Assembly: GCF_037176765.1 (NCBI RefSeq)
Contig: NC_090034.1
Location: 98,169,500-98,233,499, forward strand
Length of the DNA: 64,000 bases
Direction of reading: 5' to 3'
DNA from: Anolis sagrei
Lineage: Eukaryota > Chordata > Lepidosauria > Squamata > Anolidae
Positions within the stretch are counted from its first letter, which is position 1; each line of letters begins with the position of its first letter. Below the pieces are notes generated by a model. The model worked only from the letters and a program-made list of their open reading frames with translations, did not search any database and was not told the DNA's origin. Shown in pieces: positions 31,301 through 40,715 of the stretch. Made by a program: the position numbers and the translations under genes.

Positions 31301-34300
31301 AAGCTTGTTTTCTGCTTCCCTGGAGACTAGGACGCGGAACAATGGCTTCAAACTACAAGAGAGGAGATTCCATCTGAACATGAGGAAGAACTTCCTGACT
31401 GTGAGAGCTGTTCAGCAGTGGAACTCTCTGCCCCGGAGTGTGGTGGAGGCTCCTTCTTTGGAAGCTTTTAAACAGAGGCTGGATGGCCATCTGTCAGGGG
31501 TGATTTGAATGCAATATTCCTGCTTCTTGGCAGGGGGTTGGACTGGATGGCCCATGAGGTCTCTTCCAACTCTTTGATTCTATGATTCTAGGACTACAAC
31601 ATCCAGCATTCTGTGCCATAAGCTATACTGTCTAGGACTGATAGGAATTAGAGTACCAAAAATCTGGAGGAAAGATATTGTACAGTAATGTAACATAGGC
31701 AGACTGCAATGGGGTGATATTATAAAGGAGATGCAAGAAGCAAGCAGCTATGACTAAATCATATACAGTAAAGTACAATAAGCAGACTGCTATGGAACGA
31801 TATGTTGTAAAGTGCAATAAGCGGACTGCTATGGGAAGATACTGGTATTAGACAGTAATGTGCAATAGGCAGACTGCTATTGGAAGATGTTATACAGTAA
31901 TGTCAAATAAGCAGACTGTTGTGGGAAGATATGCAGTAATGTGCAACAGACATAATTTTGGGGAGATATTATACAGTGATGTGAAATAGACAACTGCTAT
32001 GGGAAGATATTATGGAATAATGGGAAATTGGCAGACTACTATGGTAAGATATTATACAGTAACGTGCAATACGCAGACTGCTAGTACAATAGGTAGCTGC
32101 TATGGAAAGATACAGTAATGTGAATTAAGCAGAGAGCTATAGGAAGATACTGGTATTATAAAGTGCAATAAGCAGATTGCTATAGGAAGATACTGGTATT
32201 ATACAGTACTGTAATGTTAAATAGTCAAAGTACTATGGCAAGATATTATACAGTAATGTGCAATACACAGACTGCTAGTACAATAAGCAAGTTGCTATGG
32301 AAAGATATTATACAGAAATGTACAATAAGCAGGGTGTTGTGGGAAGAAAATATACAATAACTAGAATAAGCAGTCTACAATAGTTAGACCATATACAGTA
32401 ATGTGCTATCCGGAGATAATATACAGGAAGTACAATAGACAGGTTACACTGGGAATATATTATAAGGTAATGGAATCAACAGACTGCTCTGGGAAGATAT
32501 TATATAGTAACTGGGACAATATATAGTAACTTACAATAGACAGATTGCTATTGGGAGATATTATAAATTAACTGGAACAATATACAGCAATTTACAATAG
32601 GCAAGACATTATACAGTAATGTACAATAGGCTATTGGGAAATATAAAGTAACAGGGGCAATATACAGTAACTTATAATACTGTATTATGATAGGCAAACT
32701 GCTATGGAAAGATATTATGCAGTAAGGTGAAATAAGCAGACTGCTATGGGAAGATACTGGTATTATACAGTAATGTGAAATAGGCATACTGCTATGGGAA
32801 GATGTTATAAAGTAATGTGAAATAGGCAGACTACTGTGGCAAGATATTATACAGCAATGTGTAATACGCAGGCTGCTAGTACAATAGGCAGGCTGCTATG
32901 GAATGATGTTATACAGCAAAGTGCAATGAGCAGGATGCTGTAGGAAGAAAATATACAGTAACTAGAAAAAGCAGTTTGCTATGAGAAGATCATATACAGT
33001 AATGTGCTATGGGGAGATAATATACAGGAAGTGAAATAGGCAGGTTACACTGGGAATATATTATAAAGTAAATGGAATCAACAGACTGCTCTGGGAAGAT
33101 ATTATATAGTAACTGGGACAATATATAGTAACTTACTATAGACAGGCTGCTATTGTAAGACATTATACAGTAATGTACAATAGGCTATTGAGAGATATTA
33201 TAAAGTAACAGGGGAAATACATAGTAACTTACAATTGGCAAACTGCTATGCAAAGATATTATGTTGTAAAGTGTAATAAGCAGACTGCTATGGAAAGATA
33301 CTGGTATTATACAGTAATGTGAAATAAGCAGCCTGTTATAGGAAGATACGGGTATTATACAGTAATGTGCAATAAGCAGACTGTTATAGGACGATATGGG
33401 TATTATACAGTACTGTAAAGTGAAATAGGCAAACTACTGTGTCAAGATATTATACAGTAATGTGTAATACACAGACTGCTAGTACAATAGGCAAGTTGCT
33501 ATAGAAAGATATTATACAGAAAGTGCAATAAGCAGGATGTTGTGGGAAGAAAATATACAATAAGCAGGATGCTGTGGGAAGAAAATATACAATAACTAGA
33601 ATAAGCAGTCTGCTATGTTCGACCATATAAAGTAATGTGCTATGAGGAGATAATATACAGGAAGTGCAATAGATAGGTTACACTGGGAAGATATTATAAG
33701 TTAAATGGAATAAACAGACTTCTCTGGGAAAATATTATATAGTAACTAGGACAATATATAGTAACTTACAATAGACTGCTATTGAGAGATACTATGAAGT
33801 AACTGGAACAATATACAGCAGCTTACAATAGGCAGAATACTATTGCAAGACATTATACAGTAATGTACACTAGGCTATTGGGAGATATTATAACGTAATG
33901 GGGACAATATACAATAACTTACAATAGGCAGGCTGCAATGGAAAGAAATTATGCACTCAAGTGCAATAAGCAGACTACTATGGGAAGATACTGGTATGAT
34001 ACAGTAATGTGAAATAGGCAGATTGCTATGGGAAGATGTTATAAAGTAATGTGAAACAGGCAGACTATTATGGCAAGATATTATACAGTAATGTATAATA
34101 TGCAGACTGCTAGTACAATAGGCAAGCTGCTATGGAAAGATGTTATACAATAATGTGCAATAAGCAGGATACTGTGAGAAGAAAATATAACTAGAATAAG
34201 CAGTCTCCTATGAGAGGACTGTATACAGTAATGCACTATGGGGAGATAATATACAGGAAGTGCAATAGGCAGGTTACACCAAGAAAACATTATAAGGTAA

Positions 34301-37300
34301 ATGGAATAAACAGACTGCTCTGGGAAGACATTATATAGTAACTGGGACAATATACAGTAACTTACAATGGACAGACTGCTATTGAGAGATACTATAAAGT
34401 AACTGGGATACTATACAGCAACTTACTATGGCAAGATATTATGCAGTAATGTACAAGAAGCAGTCTACTATGGCAATATATTATACAGTAATGTGCAATA
34501 GGCTATTGGGAGATATAAAGTAACTGGGGCAATGTACAGTAACTTACAATAGGCAAACTGCTATGGGAAGTGGCAATATACAGTATTATACAGTAATAGG
34601 CTATTGGGGGATATTATAATAGGCTATGGGGGATATTATAAAGTAACTGGGGCAATATACAGTAACTTACGATAGGCAGACTGCTATGGGAAGATATTAT
34701 ACAGTGATGTGCAATAAGCAGACTGCTATAGGAAGATACTGATATTATACAGTACTGTAACGTGAAATGGGCAGCCTACTATGGCAAGATATTATACAGT
34801 TATGTACAATAGGCTATTGGGAGGTAGTATAAAGTAACAGGGGCAATATACAGTAACTTACAATAGGCAGACTGCTATGGAAAGATATTATGCAGTAAAG
34901 TGAAATAAGCTGACTACTATGGCAAGATATACAGTAATGTGTAATACACAGACTGCTAGTACAATAGGCAAGCTGCTATGGAAATATATTATACAGTAAT
35001 GTGAAATAAGCAGGATATGGGAAAAAAATATACAACAACTAGAATAAGCAGTCTGCTATGCGAAGATCATATACAGTAATGTGCTATGGGGAGATAATAT
35101 ACAGGAAGTGACATAGGCAGGTTACACTGAGAAAACATTATAAGGTAAATGGAAGACATTACATAGTAACTGGGACAATATGCAGAAACTTACAATGAAC
35201 AGACTGCTGTTGGGAGATAATTGAGAAATATTGGGAGATACTATAAAGTAACTGGGATACTATACAGCAACTTACTATGGCAAGATATTATACAGTAATG
35301 TGCAATAGGCTATTGGGAGATATTATAAAGTAACTGGGGAAATATACAGTAACTTACAACAGGCAGACTGCTATGGGAAAGTATTGCAGAGGAAGTGATA
35401 TAGACTGCTATGGGAAACTAATATAGAGTAAGGGCAGGGGCGGCTCAACCATTACGCAAAGTAAGCATTCGCAGTATAGTTGATTTTGCTCAGGGGCGCT
35501 CTTGAGGCGCTCTTGGGGGAAAATAGACCTTGACATATGCAAGTTGTAGTTACTGGGATGTATAGTTCACCTAAAATCAAAGAGCATTCTGAACTCCACC
35601 AATGATGGGATTGAACCAAATAGGGCGCACAGAACTCCCATGACGAACAGAAAATATATATCAATGATTGGCTGGGGGGAGGGCACCAAAATACTGTTTG
35701 CTTACTGTTGAAAATTACCTAGGGCCCCCTCTGAGTAAGGGGAATAGGCAGACTTTCGTGGGAGGATAATAAACAGTGATGTACGATTTGTCACTGAACA
35801 TACTGGTTGATACAGTCCTTGGAATCTGGTATAGGAAGGGTCACGTCATAGTAATAAAATAAAGGAATCCTTAGGTGGAAAATGGACAAACCTTTTCACA
35901 GGATGCTGGACCTGGCCTTGGATGATAATCATCTTCCCTTCGCTCAAGCCCCCCAAAATGGGGCCAGTAAAAGGAAGGGTCTGTGAAGGGAAACAGAAAA
36001 CATGGTCAACCTGCTTGGTCCCCTCCTCAGACCTCAAGCATACGTTAGCTAACTGTAAGAAGGAGCTCAATATAACAGCATGCTCTTCTGTCTTTTGACC
36101 ACCAGCATTTGTTTTTCAAACTGGACAATTTTGCCCTTAAGACAGTGTAGCAACAGCATTGGAAGACATTTGGCAGACTGGATTTGAGAGCTGAAGACAG
36201 GATGGGTAAACACAGAGAAACTATCAGCCCTTATGCAATCATAACTGGTAGGCAGTTATTAGGATAACCATGTTTGCTTTGCTTTTAGAAAACCTGTACA
36301 TTTGAGTAAACAGACTGATAAAAGGGAGGTGAGCTTTTCCAACTGTGTGTACATCTTTAAAAAAAAAAAGCTCTGGACTACCTTTTGTTGTGTAATTTCT
36401 GGTAAATGTTTGCATGGTCTTTCCAGCAAATCTCGACTCTCCATGTTGGAGCAATGCCAAACCATATACCATTAACTGCTGTTCCCTGGAAACAGCAAGA
36501 AACAACTGTACGCAATGGGGGACACAACAAGTGCCATCCTTATGACCCACTAGAAAAGTCAAAATGTGTCTTCCACACATACCTTTCAACATTCCACAGA
36601 CTAAAAGCAAGTCACATGGGACTAAGCAACATGAAGGTTGGTCAAGATAGAAAAACTATCAATGAGGAAGAACAGACAAGCTGGGAGAGGCTACAGCAGC
36701 TTGCCCTTGCCTGCTTCTAATGCAGTGGTTCTCAACCTTCCTAATGCCGCGACCCCTTAATACAGTTCCTCATGTTGTGGTGACCCCCAACCATAACCCT
36801 AACATTATGAATCACCATATAAATAATGATCTGCAGGATGTAATTTCATTCACTGGAGCAAATTTGGCACAAATACCTGGTATGCCCAAATTTGAATACT
36901 GGTGGAGTTGGTGGGGGAATTGATTTTGTCATTTGGGAGTTGTAGTTGCTGGGATTTACAGTTAACCTGCAAACAAAGAGCATTCAGAACCCTACCAACA
37001 ATGGAATTGAACCAAAGTTGGCACACAGAACTCCCATGACAAACAGAAAATACTGTTTGGTGGCCATTGACCTTGAGTTTGGGAGTAGTAGTTCGCCTAC
37101 ATGCAGAGAGCACTGTGGGCTCAAACAATGATGGCATGGATACTCAATATGCCCAATGTGAAAACTGATGGGGTTTGGGGAAAACAGACTTTGGCATTTG
37201 GGAGTTGTATTTGCTGGGATTTATAGTTCACCTACAATCAAGGAGCATTCTGAACCCCACCAATGATAGAATTGGGCCAAAGTTCCCACACAGAACCCCC

Positions 37301-39250
37301 ATGACCAACGGAAAATGGTCTGATGGTCTTTGGTGACCTCTGATGGCCTTTGGTGACCCCTCTGATGGCCTTTGGTGACCCCTCTGAAACCTTCTCGCGA
37401 CCCTCCCCCCCCAGGGGTCCCGACCCCTAGGTTGAGAAACACTGTTCTAATGCAACGTTTCTCAGCTTAGGGGTCACAACCACTAGAGGGGTCGAATAGG
37501 CATTTCAGACGGGTTACCAAAGACCATCAGAAAACACATATTTCTGATGACCTTAGGAGCCCCTTTGGCAGAGAACGCTGAAGATCTCTCTCACTTGTCC
37601 TTCTCTTCCTTTTTGAAGAGAATCCTCCCACCAAAAGCCCTCCTCTGCTGTGATTGGCCAACCTCTCAGCCAAGGGGAGGGTTGTTTCTGAGACTCCAAG
37701 TGGGGAGGGGAGAGCAGGTATGCTTGGCTCATGGCAGCATGGTGCACATGCATGGGTGAGGGGGAGTGTGCGAGGCTGGAGGGAGGCTCACGCCAGTGAG
37801 TCACTTCAAGGCAGGGAGGAAAGCACCGCACAACGTGAGACTAAGAGCGGCCCAGCAACATCAGGAGGAGAAGCAGTAGAAGCAGCTTAGGTAATTTGTA
37901 AATGCTATTTATTAGAAAAAAAGTCTTTCCTTTTGTTATTTTATTAATTCTCCCATTAGAAAATCCATAAAGATATGGGTGAACTACGACTCCCAAAATC
38001 GTGGACCAATCCTCCCCAAACACCGCCAGTATTCAAAGTTGGCCACATTGGGTCTGTGTGCCAAGTGTGGTCCAGATCCGTCATTGTTTAAGTCCACAGT
38101 GCTCTCTGGATGTGAACTAAAACTCCAAAACTCAAGGTCAATGCCCACCAAACCATTCCAGTATTTTCTGTTGTTCATGGGAGTTCTGTGTGCCAAGATT
38201 GGTTCAATTCCATCATTGGTGGAGTTCAGAATACTCTTTGACTCTAGGTGAACTATAAATCCCAGCAACTACAACTCCCAAATGTCAAGGTCTATTTTCC
38301 CAAACTTCACCAGAGTTCAATTTTTTTGCATATTGGGTATTTGTGCCAAATTTGGTTCAGTGAATGAAAATACACTGTGGCGCAGCTGGCTGAGTGTCAG
38401 CTGCATTAAGATCACTCTGACCAAAAGGTCATGAGTTCAAAGCCAGCCCGGGTTGGAGTGGGTTTCCAACCAATTGTGTAGCCTGTTGTCGACCTTTGCA
38501 ACCCAAAAGACAGTTGCATCCGTCAAGTAGGAAAATTAGGTACCACCTTAAAGTGTGGGGAGGCTAAATTAACTAATTTATGAGGCCATAAAAAAGACTC
38601 CAGCAAAGCACTCCAGCAAAAAAGCATGCAGGGAATGCGGAAGTACTTCATCAGTGTCGCAGATGGACGATGAAAGCGACAGCTCCCCTGGTGGCCAGAA
38701 AAAGTTAAATAGCCTCTGTGTATGTCTGTACATGTTGTATGCTAAAATTGACATTGAATGTTTGCCATATATGTGTACACTGTAATCTGCCCTGAGTCCC
38801 CTGTGGGTTGAGAAGGGCAGGATATAAATGCTGTAAATAAATAAATAAATAAATAAAGTAGCAAAATTACAGTTATGACATTGCAACACAAATAATATTA
38901 TGGTTGGGGGTCCCCACAACATGAGGAAGTGTATTCTCATGTGCCTTCAAGTCTACTGACTTATAAGGACCATTTCACAAGCTCTTCTAAGCATGATCTG
39001 GTCAGCAGTGTTTGCCAATACCTTCCTATAAGCCTGAGAGAGGCCACCCAATAGATTTCCATGACTGAGCACTGATCTGAACCCTGATCTCCAGGAATCC
39101 TGCCAAACACTCAAACCACTACGGCAGGCCAATTGCTACAGATATCATTTCTTTGATATTAAAAGTACAGTCTTTCCAACACCACCCTGAAGGGTTTTTG
39201 TTCTCCTTCCGCACACTCACCGGGTTCCAAATAGGTTGCTGTAAAGCCAT
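20615..39250 (-). CDS. tandem-repeat galectin, LGALS4/LGALS9-like, complete
   Basis: A beta-galactoside-binding lectin, made in the cytosol and secreted without a signal peptide, that crosslinks glycans through two CRDs. Coding exons in order on -: 39250-39221, 35980-35892, 30580-30385, 29559-29443, 28093-28043, 25951-25904, 24397-24371, 24222-24193, 23465-23377, 21041-20876, 20758-20615. All introns are GT-AG, phases join, and the total of 987 bases gives 328 residues (human LGALS4 is 323). The N-CRD has FHFNPRF, VVCNTQQNGRWGPEQ; the C-CRD has LHINPRF, VRNSFLNGAWGTEER, HR, and ends GDVTLSCVQY. All the sugar-contacting positions (H-NPR, V-N, W--E-R) are present in the C-CRD; the N-CRD has Gln where Glu-Arg is usual (PEQR). 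The linker is four small phase-0 exons, one very basic. The N-half resembles gal-9 and the C-half gal-4, so the ortholog is left open. Confidence 0.93.
20876..21041 (-). CDS. galectin exon 10 (C-CRD sugar-binding core)
   Basis: One base plus 55 codons. Carries ALHINPRF, LVRNSFLNGAWGTEE and MPFSPGQAFY, the S4-S6 strands that contact galactose. The 166-bp length is usual for galectins. Confidence 0.95.
21453..22319 (+). mobile_element. L2 LINE, ORF2 C-terminus and 3' end
   Basis: The frame reads SRIDYCNALYVGLPL and RILTGAALREHTTPLLHQL, then FKVLALAYKALNVSGPTYLS, the L2 RT tail. 3' end CGCTTTGAGTCGCCCAAGGG with an (AAAT)n tail. A reversed L2/SINE tail (21347-21452) abuts it. Nested in the mariner. 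Confidence 0.85.
22437..22852 (-). mobile_element. L2 LINE fragment, opposite orientation
   Basis: Reverse complement encodes the same ORF2 end (AGGGCCTTCTCTGTGGTGG on -). Together with the + copy it makes an inverted L2 pair inside the mariner. Confidence 0.75.
23377..23465 (-). CDS. galectin exon 9 (start of C-CRD)
   Basis: AVPFCAAIPGNFTEFRKIAV...PFTAN plus two bases. 89 bp, the same length and phase as exon 2, as expected for duplicated CRDs. Confidence 0.93.
23620..23850 (-). mobile_element. hAT-module fragment
   Basis: Reversed interior of the SPIN-like hAT (CACATTTGGGCATATTGGGT, CTCTGGATGTAGGTGAACTA). No termini. Confidence 0.65.
23905..24115. mobile_element. palindromic MITE (~210 bp)
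   Basis: GATGTCTACATTGCAGAAAT ... AATTATACAGTATAGATG with TGCAATTTGACA / TGTTAAACTGCA inner arms. Relatives at 41588, 49820, 52604 and 53425. Confidence 0.65.
24193..24222 (-). CDS. galectin exon 8 (linker)
   Basis: Ten codons, GFSGVTLANP, with TTCTCAG acceptor and GTGAGT donor, phase 0. Confidence 0.8.
24371..24397 (-). CDS. galectin exon 7 (basic linker microexon)
   Basis: Nine codons, KKQKTKKTQ. Acceptor CTTTGCAG, donor GTTTGT. Highly basic; phase 0, so skipping would not shift frame. Confidence 0.75.
24495..25165. mobile_element. Penelope-like complex: inverted terminus plus tandem + copy
   Basis: A - terminal block (24495-24655) faces a + terminal block (24656-24750), which runs straight into a longer + copy with its own terminal block (24751-25165). 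This inverted-plus-direct terminal layout is known for Penelope elements. Confidence 0.75.
24703..24737 (+). ncRNA. hammerhead-ribozyme-like motif
   Basis: CTGAGGA, GCCTGC / GTGGGC arms (pairing with two wobbles), GAAACGTC. A second, slightly weaker motif is at 25035-25069. Confidence 0.45.
25225..25718 (-). mobile_element. long tRNA-SINE with L2-type tail (~490 bp)
   Basis: At left, reversed (AAC)n tail and TATTCCACCCTATCTCCCC; at right, reversed tRNA head ATTTACCAGTTGTGCTAAAG. Related to 39845-40055 and 59080-59405. Confidence 0.7.
25904..25951 (-). CDS. galectin exon 6 (linker)
   Basis: 16 codons, VGGMFAQPHFVQTSIS. Acceptor CTTTGCAG, donor GTGAGT, phase 0. Confidence 0.85.
26192..27640. 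mobile_element. two SPIN-like hAT copies joined in opposite orientation, SINE inside
   Basis: A - copy starts CAGTGTTTCTCAAGG at 26192 and runs to about 26933. A + copy then begins at CTTCCTAATGCTGC and ends GGTTGAGAAACGCTG at 27640. The outer flanks do not match as a target duplication, so this is a rearrangement or two truncated insertions. A poly-C run lies near 27600. Confidence 0.7.
26531..26805 (+). mobile_element. tRNA-SINE (second family), full length
   Basis: Head GGAGCCCCTGGTGGCTCAGT, B box GGTCGCAGGTTCAAATCC, body, tail GTCGCTCCTGACAC then A-rich. GGGGAGTTCTGT repeats on both sides, a likely target duplication within the hAT. Confidence 0.9.
27784..27875 (-). mobile_element. Penelope-like terminal fragment
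   Basis: Only the terminal block is present, on -, including the motif at 27831-27865. Confidence 0.7.
27831..27865 (-). ncRNA. hammerhead-ribozyme-like motif (best copy)
   Basis: On -: CTGAGGA, GCTTGC / GCAGGC arms around CATAGAT, GAAACGTC, flanked by CCT and AGG. It lies in galectin intron 5 on the gene's sense strand. Confidence 0.5.
28043..28093 (-). CDS. galectin exon 5 (proline-rich linker)
   Basis: 17 codons, TPPPYAPPAYNVVTATN. Acceptor CTTTCAG, donor GTAAGT, phase 0. Confidence 0.88.
28480..28990. repeat. unidentified sequence with internal direct duplication
   Basis: A ~46-bp block (TAGGGGAAGAYCTGCTCTTT...AAAAGATAGCAGCTCAG) occurs at about 28652-28697 and 28777-28822, 125 bp apart. 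An AATAAA near 28975 and GC-rich start could suit an old LTR, but I see no termini. Confidence 0.4.
29155..29405 (-). mobile_element. tRNA-SINE (second family)
   Basis: Reversed T-rich tail and AAATTGGCCATCTGCAAGGA, to head remnant GCCATTGTGCCACCGGGG. It ends 38 bp from galectin exon 4. Confidence 0.8.
29443..29559 (-). CDS. galectin exon 4 (end of N-CRD)
   Basis: 39 codons: VSVNGSHFLEYSHGLPFHLV, LFVNGDITVNCINFVGN. LPFH..V....VNG resembles gal-9 here. HG replaces the usual HR. Confidence 0.92.
29771..30018. mobile_element. long fold-back element
   Basis: Arms about 29771-29848 and 29868-29941 are near-perfect reverse complements (CTACACCAGGTATGGGCAAA / TTTGCCCATACCTGGTGTAG). The centre (AATTCCTAACAGCTGTCC) recurs inverted at 29942-30018 as a third partial copy. 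Confidence 0.8.
30074..30225 (+). mobile_element. Helitron 3' end with internal palindrome
   Basis: A ~64-bp near-perfect palindrome centred on GCATGTGC at about 30105, then (CA)(TA) repeats, the decayed terminal hairpin region (CTGCAACGTATGGCAG) and CTAG at 30222-30225. Confidence 0.55.
30385..30580 (-). CDS. galectin exon 3 (N-CRD sugar-binding core)
   Basis: One base plus 65 codons: GDIAFHFNPRF, VVVCNTQQNGRWGPEQR, IPFQPGVYFEMILNVKSHCYQ. This exon is longer than the C-CRD equivalent, as in other tandem-repeat galectins. Confidence 0.95.
31060..31593 (+). mobile_element. CR1 LINE 3' fragment
   Basis: Open frame 31008-31508 reads [15 protein letters not shown] to [12 protein letters not shown], then the CR1 tail ending in ATTCTATG repeats. 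5'-truncated. Confidence 0.92.
31676..35800. repeat. intronic satellite array, ~42-bp monomer, ~600-bp higher-order unit
   Basis: About 3.75 kb of monomers like GAAGATATTATACAGTAATG followed by TGCAATAGGCAGACTGCTAT, with variants. A distinctive monomer with AGGTTACAC recurs at 32441, 33042, 33675, 34271 and 35119, spacings 601, 633, 596 and 848. It ends near 35434, is cut by a hAT, and has a last remnant at 35736-35800. It fills most of galectin intron 2. Confidence 0.93.
35435..35733 (+). mobile_element. non-autonomous hAT, 299 bp, in satellite
   Basis: Perfect 8-bp duplication AGTAAGGG (35427-35434, 35734-35741). Ends CAGGGGCGGCTCAACC and, inverted, CAGAGGGGGCCCTAGG. Sister of 2551-2851. 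It post-dates the array. Confidence 0.92.
35892..35980 (-). CDS. galectin exon 2 (start of N-CRD)
   Basis: TLPFTGPILGGLSEGKMIII, GQVQHPVK plus two bases; 89 bp. The junction codon with exon 3 is Ser. Confidence 0.93.
36000..36714. other. unique intron sequence
   Basis: No recognised gene or repeat. Frames of 104 and 123 codons occur on either strand but resemble nothing I know and lack splice context. Confidence 0.45.
36723..37444 (+). mobile_element. hAT transposon, SPIN/URR1-like, 722 bp
   Basis: Perfect duplication TTCTAATG (36715-36722, 37445-37452). Almost the same length and layout as 1498-2216, with TTTGGTGACC repeats near the right end. Confidence 0.9.
37453..38935 (-). mobile_element. 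larger SPIN-like hAT with extra GC-rich interior, SINE inserted
   Basis: Begins directly after the neighbour's target duplication with CAACGTTTCTCAGC. It holds ~420 bp of GC-rich, non-module sequence (37555-37970), then module copies, then the family 5' part resuming after the SINE (AGTAGCAAAATTACAGTTAT, GGTCCCCACAACATGAGG). Confidence 0.7.
38374..38860 (+). mobile_element. long tRNA-SINE, ~485 bp, nested in hAT
   Basis: Head TGTGGCGCAGCTGGCTGAGT, B box GGTCATGAGTTCAAAGCC. L2-type end ATCTGCCCTGAGTCCCCTG and (AAAT)n tail. Confidence 0.85.
38938..39135 (-). mobile_element. tRNA-SINE, diverged
   Basis: CATGTGCCTTCAAGTCTACTG at left; a decayed tRNA head ending ACTCAAACCACTACGGCAGG at right. 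Confidence 0.6.
39221..39250 (-). CDS. galectin exon 1 (start codon)
   Basis: MALQQPIWNP with Kozak-like ACAAAGATGG. Donor GTGAGT, phase 0 into exon 2. Upstream sequence to about 39400 has no clear TATA box. A donor-like CAACTG|GTGAGC on - near 39563 might end an untranslated exon, but this is unproven. Confidence 0.85.
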
Positions 39251-39803
39251 CTTTGTGATTGCGGGATCCAAGTTCCCGAGCCTCCCGTTCGTGTATGCTC
39301 AGAGAGTGAAAGTACAGGCTTCCAGAAGCGGATTGGTCTGGGGATTTAAGTTTCATTTCCTTGACTTGTGGCATAAAAGAGGCTGTTCTTTCCTCTCACC
39401 TTAAACAAACAACACATCCAAAGGAGAGTTCTGCTGAAGGTTATCAGTAGTATAGCTGCTGCTGTTGTTGTTGTGAGAAAAGGAGTTGCTGCTTATTCTT
39501 CTGGCTCAACATATCTCTTTGCCAACATAAAGAGAGACAGAGAGAGAAATAGAAGGCTCACCAGTTGAATTTCTGCCTGTTCAATTAAACTGAGTGGCCA
39601 CTATAGCAGACTGGGAGGCCAGTCCTTTTGCCCCTAATATCATCTGAAGAATGCAGAGGCTGATGAAAAATCCAGGAGAATCTACACATTTCCCAATGTT
39701 CAAAATGTTCTGGTGTAAAATGTAAGAGCTGCAATGAAGAAGAGAGAGCTGGTTTCCCTTCAGAAGAAAGAACTCTATTAATTGTTATAGACCTACAGCA
39801 CAA

Positions 39804-39839
39804 TAGGTAGGTAGGTAGGTAGGTAGGTAGGTAGGTAGG
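39804..39839. repeat. (GTAG)n microsatellite
   Basis: About nine GTAG units. Confidence 0.95.
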
Positions 39840-39844
39840 GAGAT

Positions 39845-40055
39845 AGAGGTTTAGCACAGCTGGAAGGGCCGGAGGTTTAGCACAACTGGTAAATCATCTA
39901 TCAACCAAAAGGTTGCAAGTTCAAAGCCCCAGGTTGCCGTAAACTGCCAACTGTCAGCCTAGCTCATGGTTTACCTAAGCAATTCAACAACAGCTTTAGA
40001 TTTGATTAGAGAAATTAGGTACCGCTTAAAACTGCTGAACTATGCCATGCTCCTG
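39845..40055 (+). mobile_element. tRNA-SINE
   Basis: GGAGGTTTAGCACAACTGGT and AAGGTTGCAAGTTCAAAGCC (A- and B-box regions). The first ~20 bases appear twice (GGTTTAGCACARCTGG). Confidence 0.7.
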
Positions 40056-40065
40056 TCCCTAATAT

Positions 40066-40715
40066 AGGTTTACCTTCTTTGTCCTCCCAACCCTACTGTA
40101 CACCTGCGAGTCATGGACTGTCTACAGATGTCACATGCAACCGCTGGAACGATTCCATCAACGCTGCCTCTGGAAAATCTTGCAAATCTCTTGAGAAGAC
40201 AAACTGGAAGAAGCAAAGACCACCAGCATTGAAGCGATGGTCCTCCACCATCAACTCCGCTGGACTGGCCACATTGTCAGGATGCCCAACCACCATCTCC
40301 CAAAGCAGTTGCTCTACTCCAAACTCAAGAATGGAAAACGGAATGTTGGAGGACAGGAAAAGAGATTTAAAGATGGGCTCAAAGCCAACCTTAAAAACTC
40401 TGGCATAGACACTGAGAACTGGGAGGCCCTGGCCCTTGAGAGTTCCAGCTGGAGGTCGGCTGTGACCAGCAGTGATGTAGAATGTGAAGAGGCATGAATG
40501 GAAGGCGAAAAAGAGAAACGTGCCAGAGGAAGGCACGTCAAGCCAACCCTGACCAGGACCGCCTTCCACCTGGAAACCAATGCCCTCACTGCAGGAGAAG
40601 ATGCAGGTCAAGAATAGTGCTCCACAGTCACCTACGGACCCACCATAAATACACTAATCCTGGAAGACTATTCTCCTCGGACAACAAGGGATCACCTAAG
40701 TGTACCTTCTTGAGT
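40066..40715 (+). mobile_element. LINE 3' end with zinc-finger-like tail
   Basis: Frames encode LRWTGHIVRMPNHHLPKQLL, then CPHCRRRCRSRIVLHSHLRTH, split over several frames. Same family as 44500-45297. Confidence 0.75.

Noticed and set aside
31676-35434. CRISPR-like regular spacing
   Set aside because: Monomers are contiguous variants with no constant repeat and unique spacers, in a vertebrate intron; this is a satellite.
36406-36720. 104-codon frame in galectin intron 1
   Set aside because: No similarity I recognise, no acceptor or donor at its ends, opposite strand to the gene.
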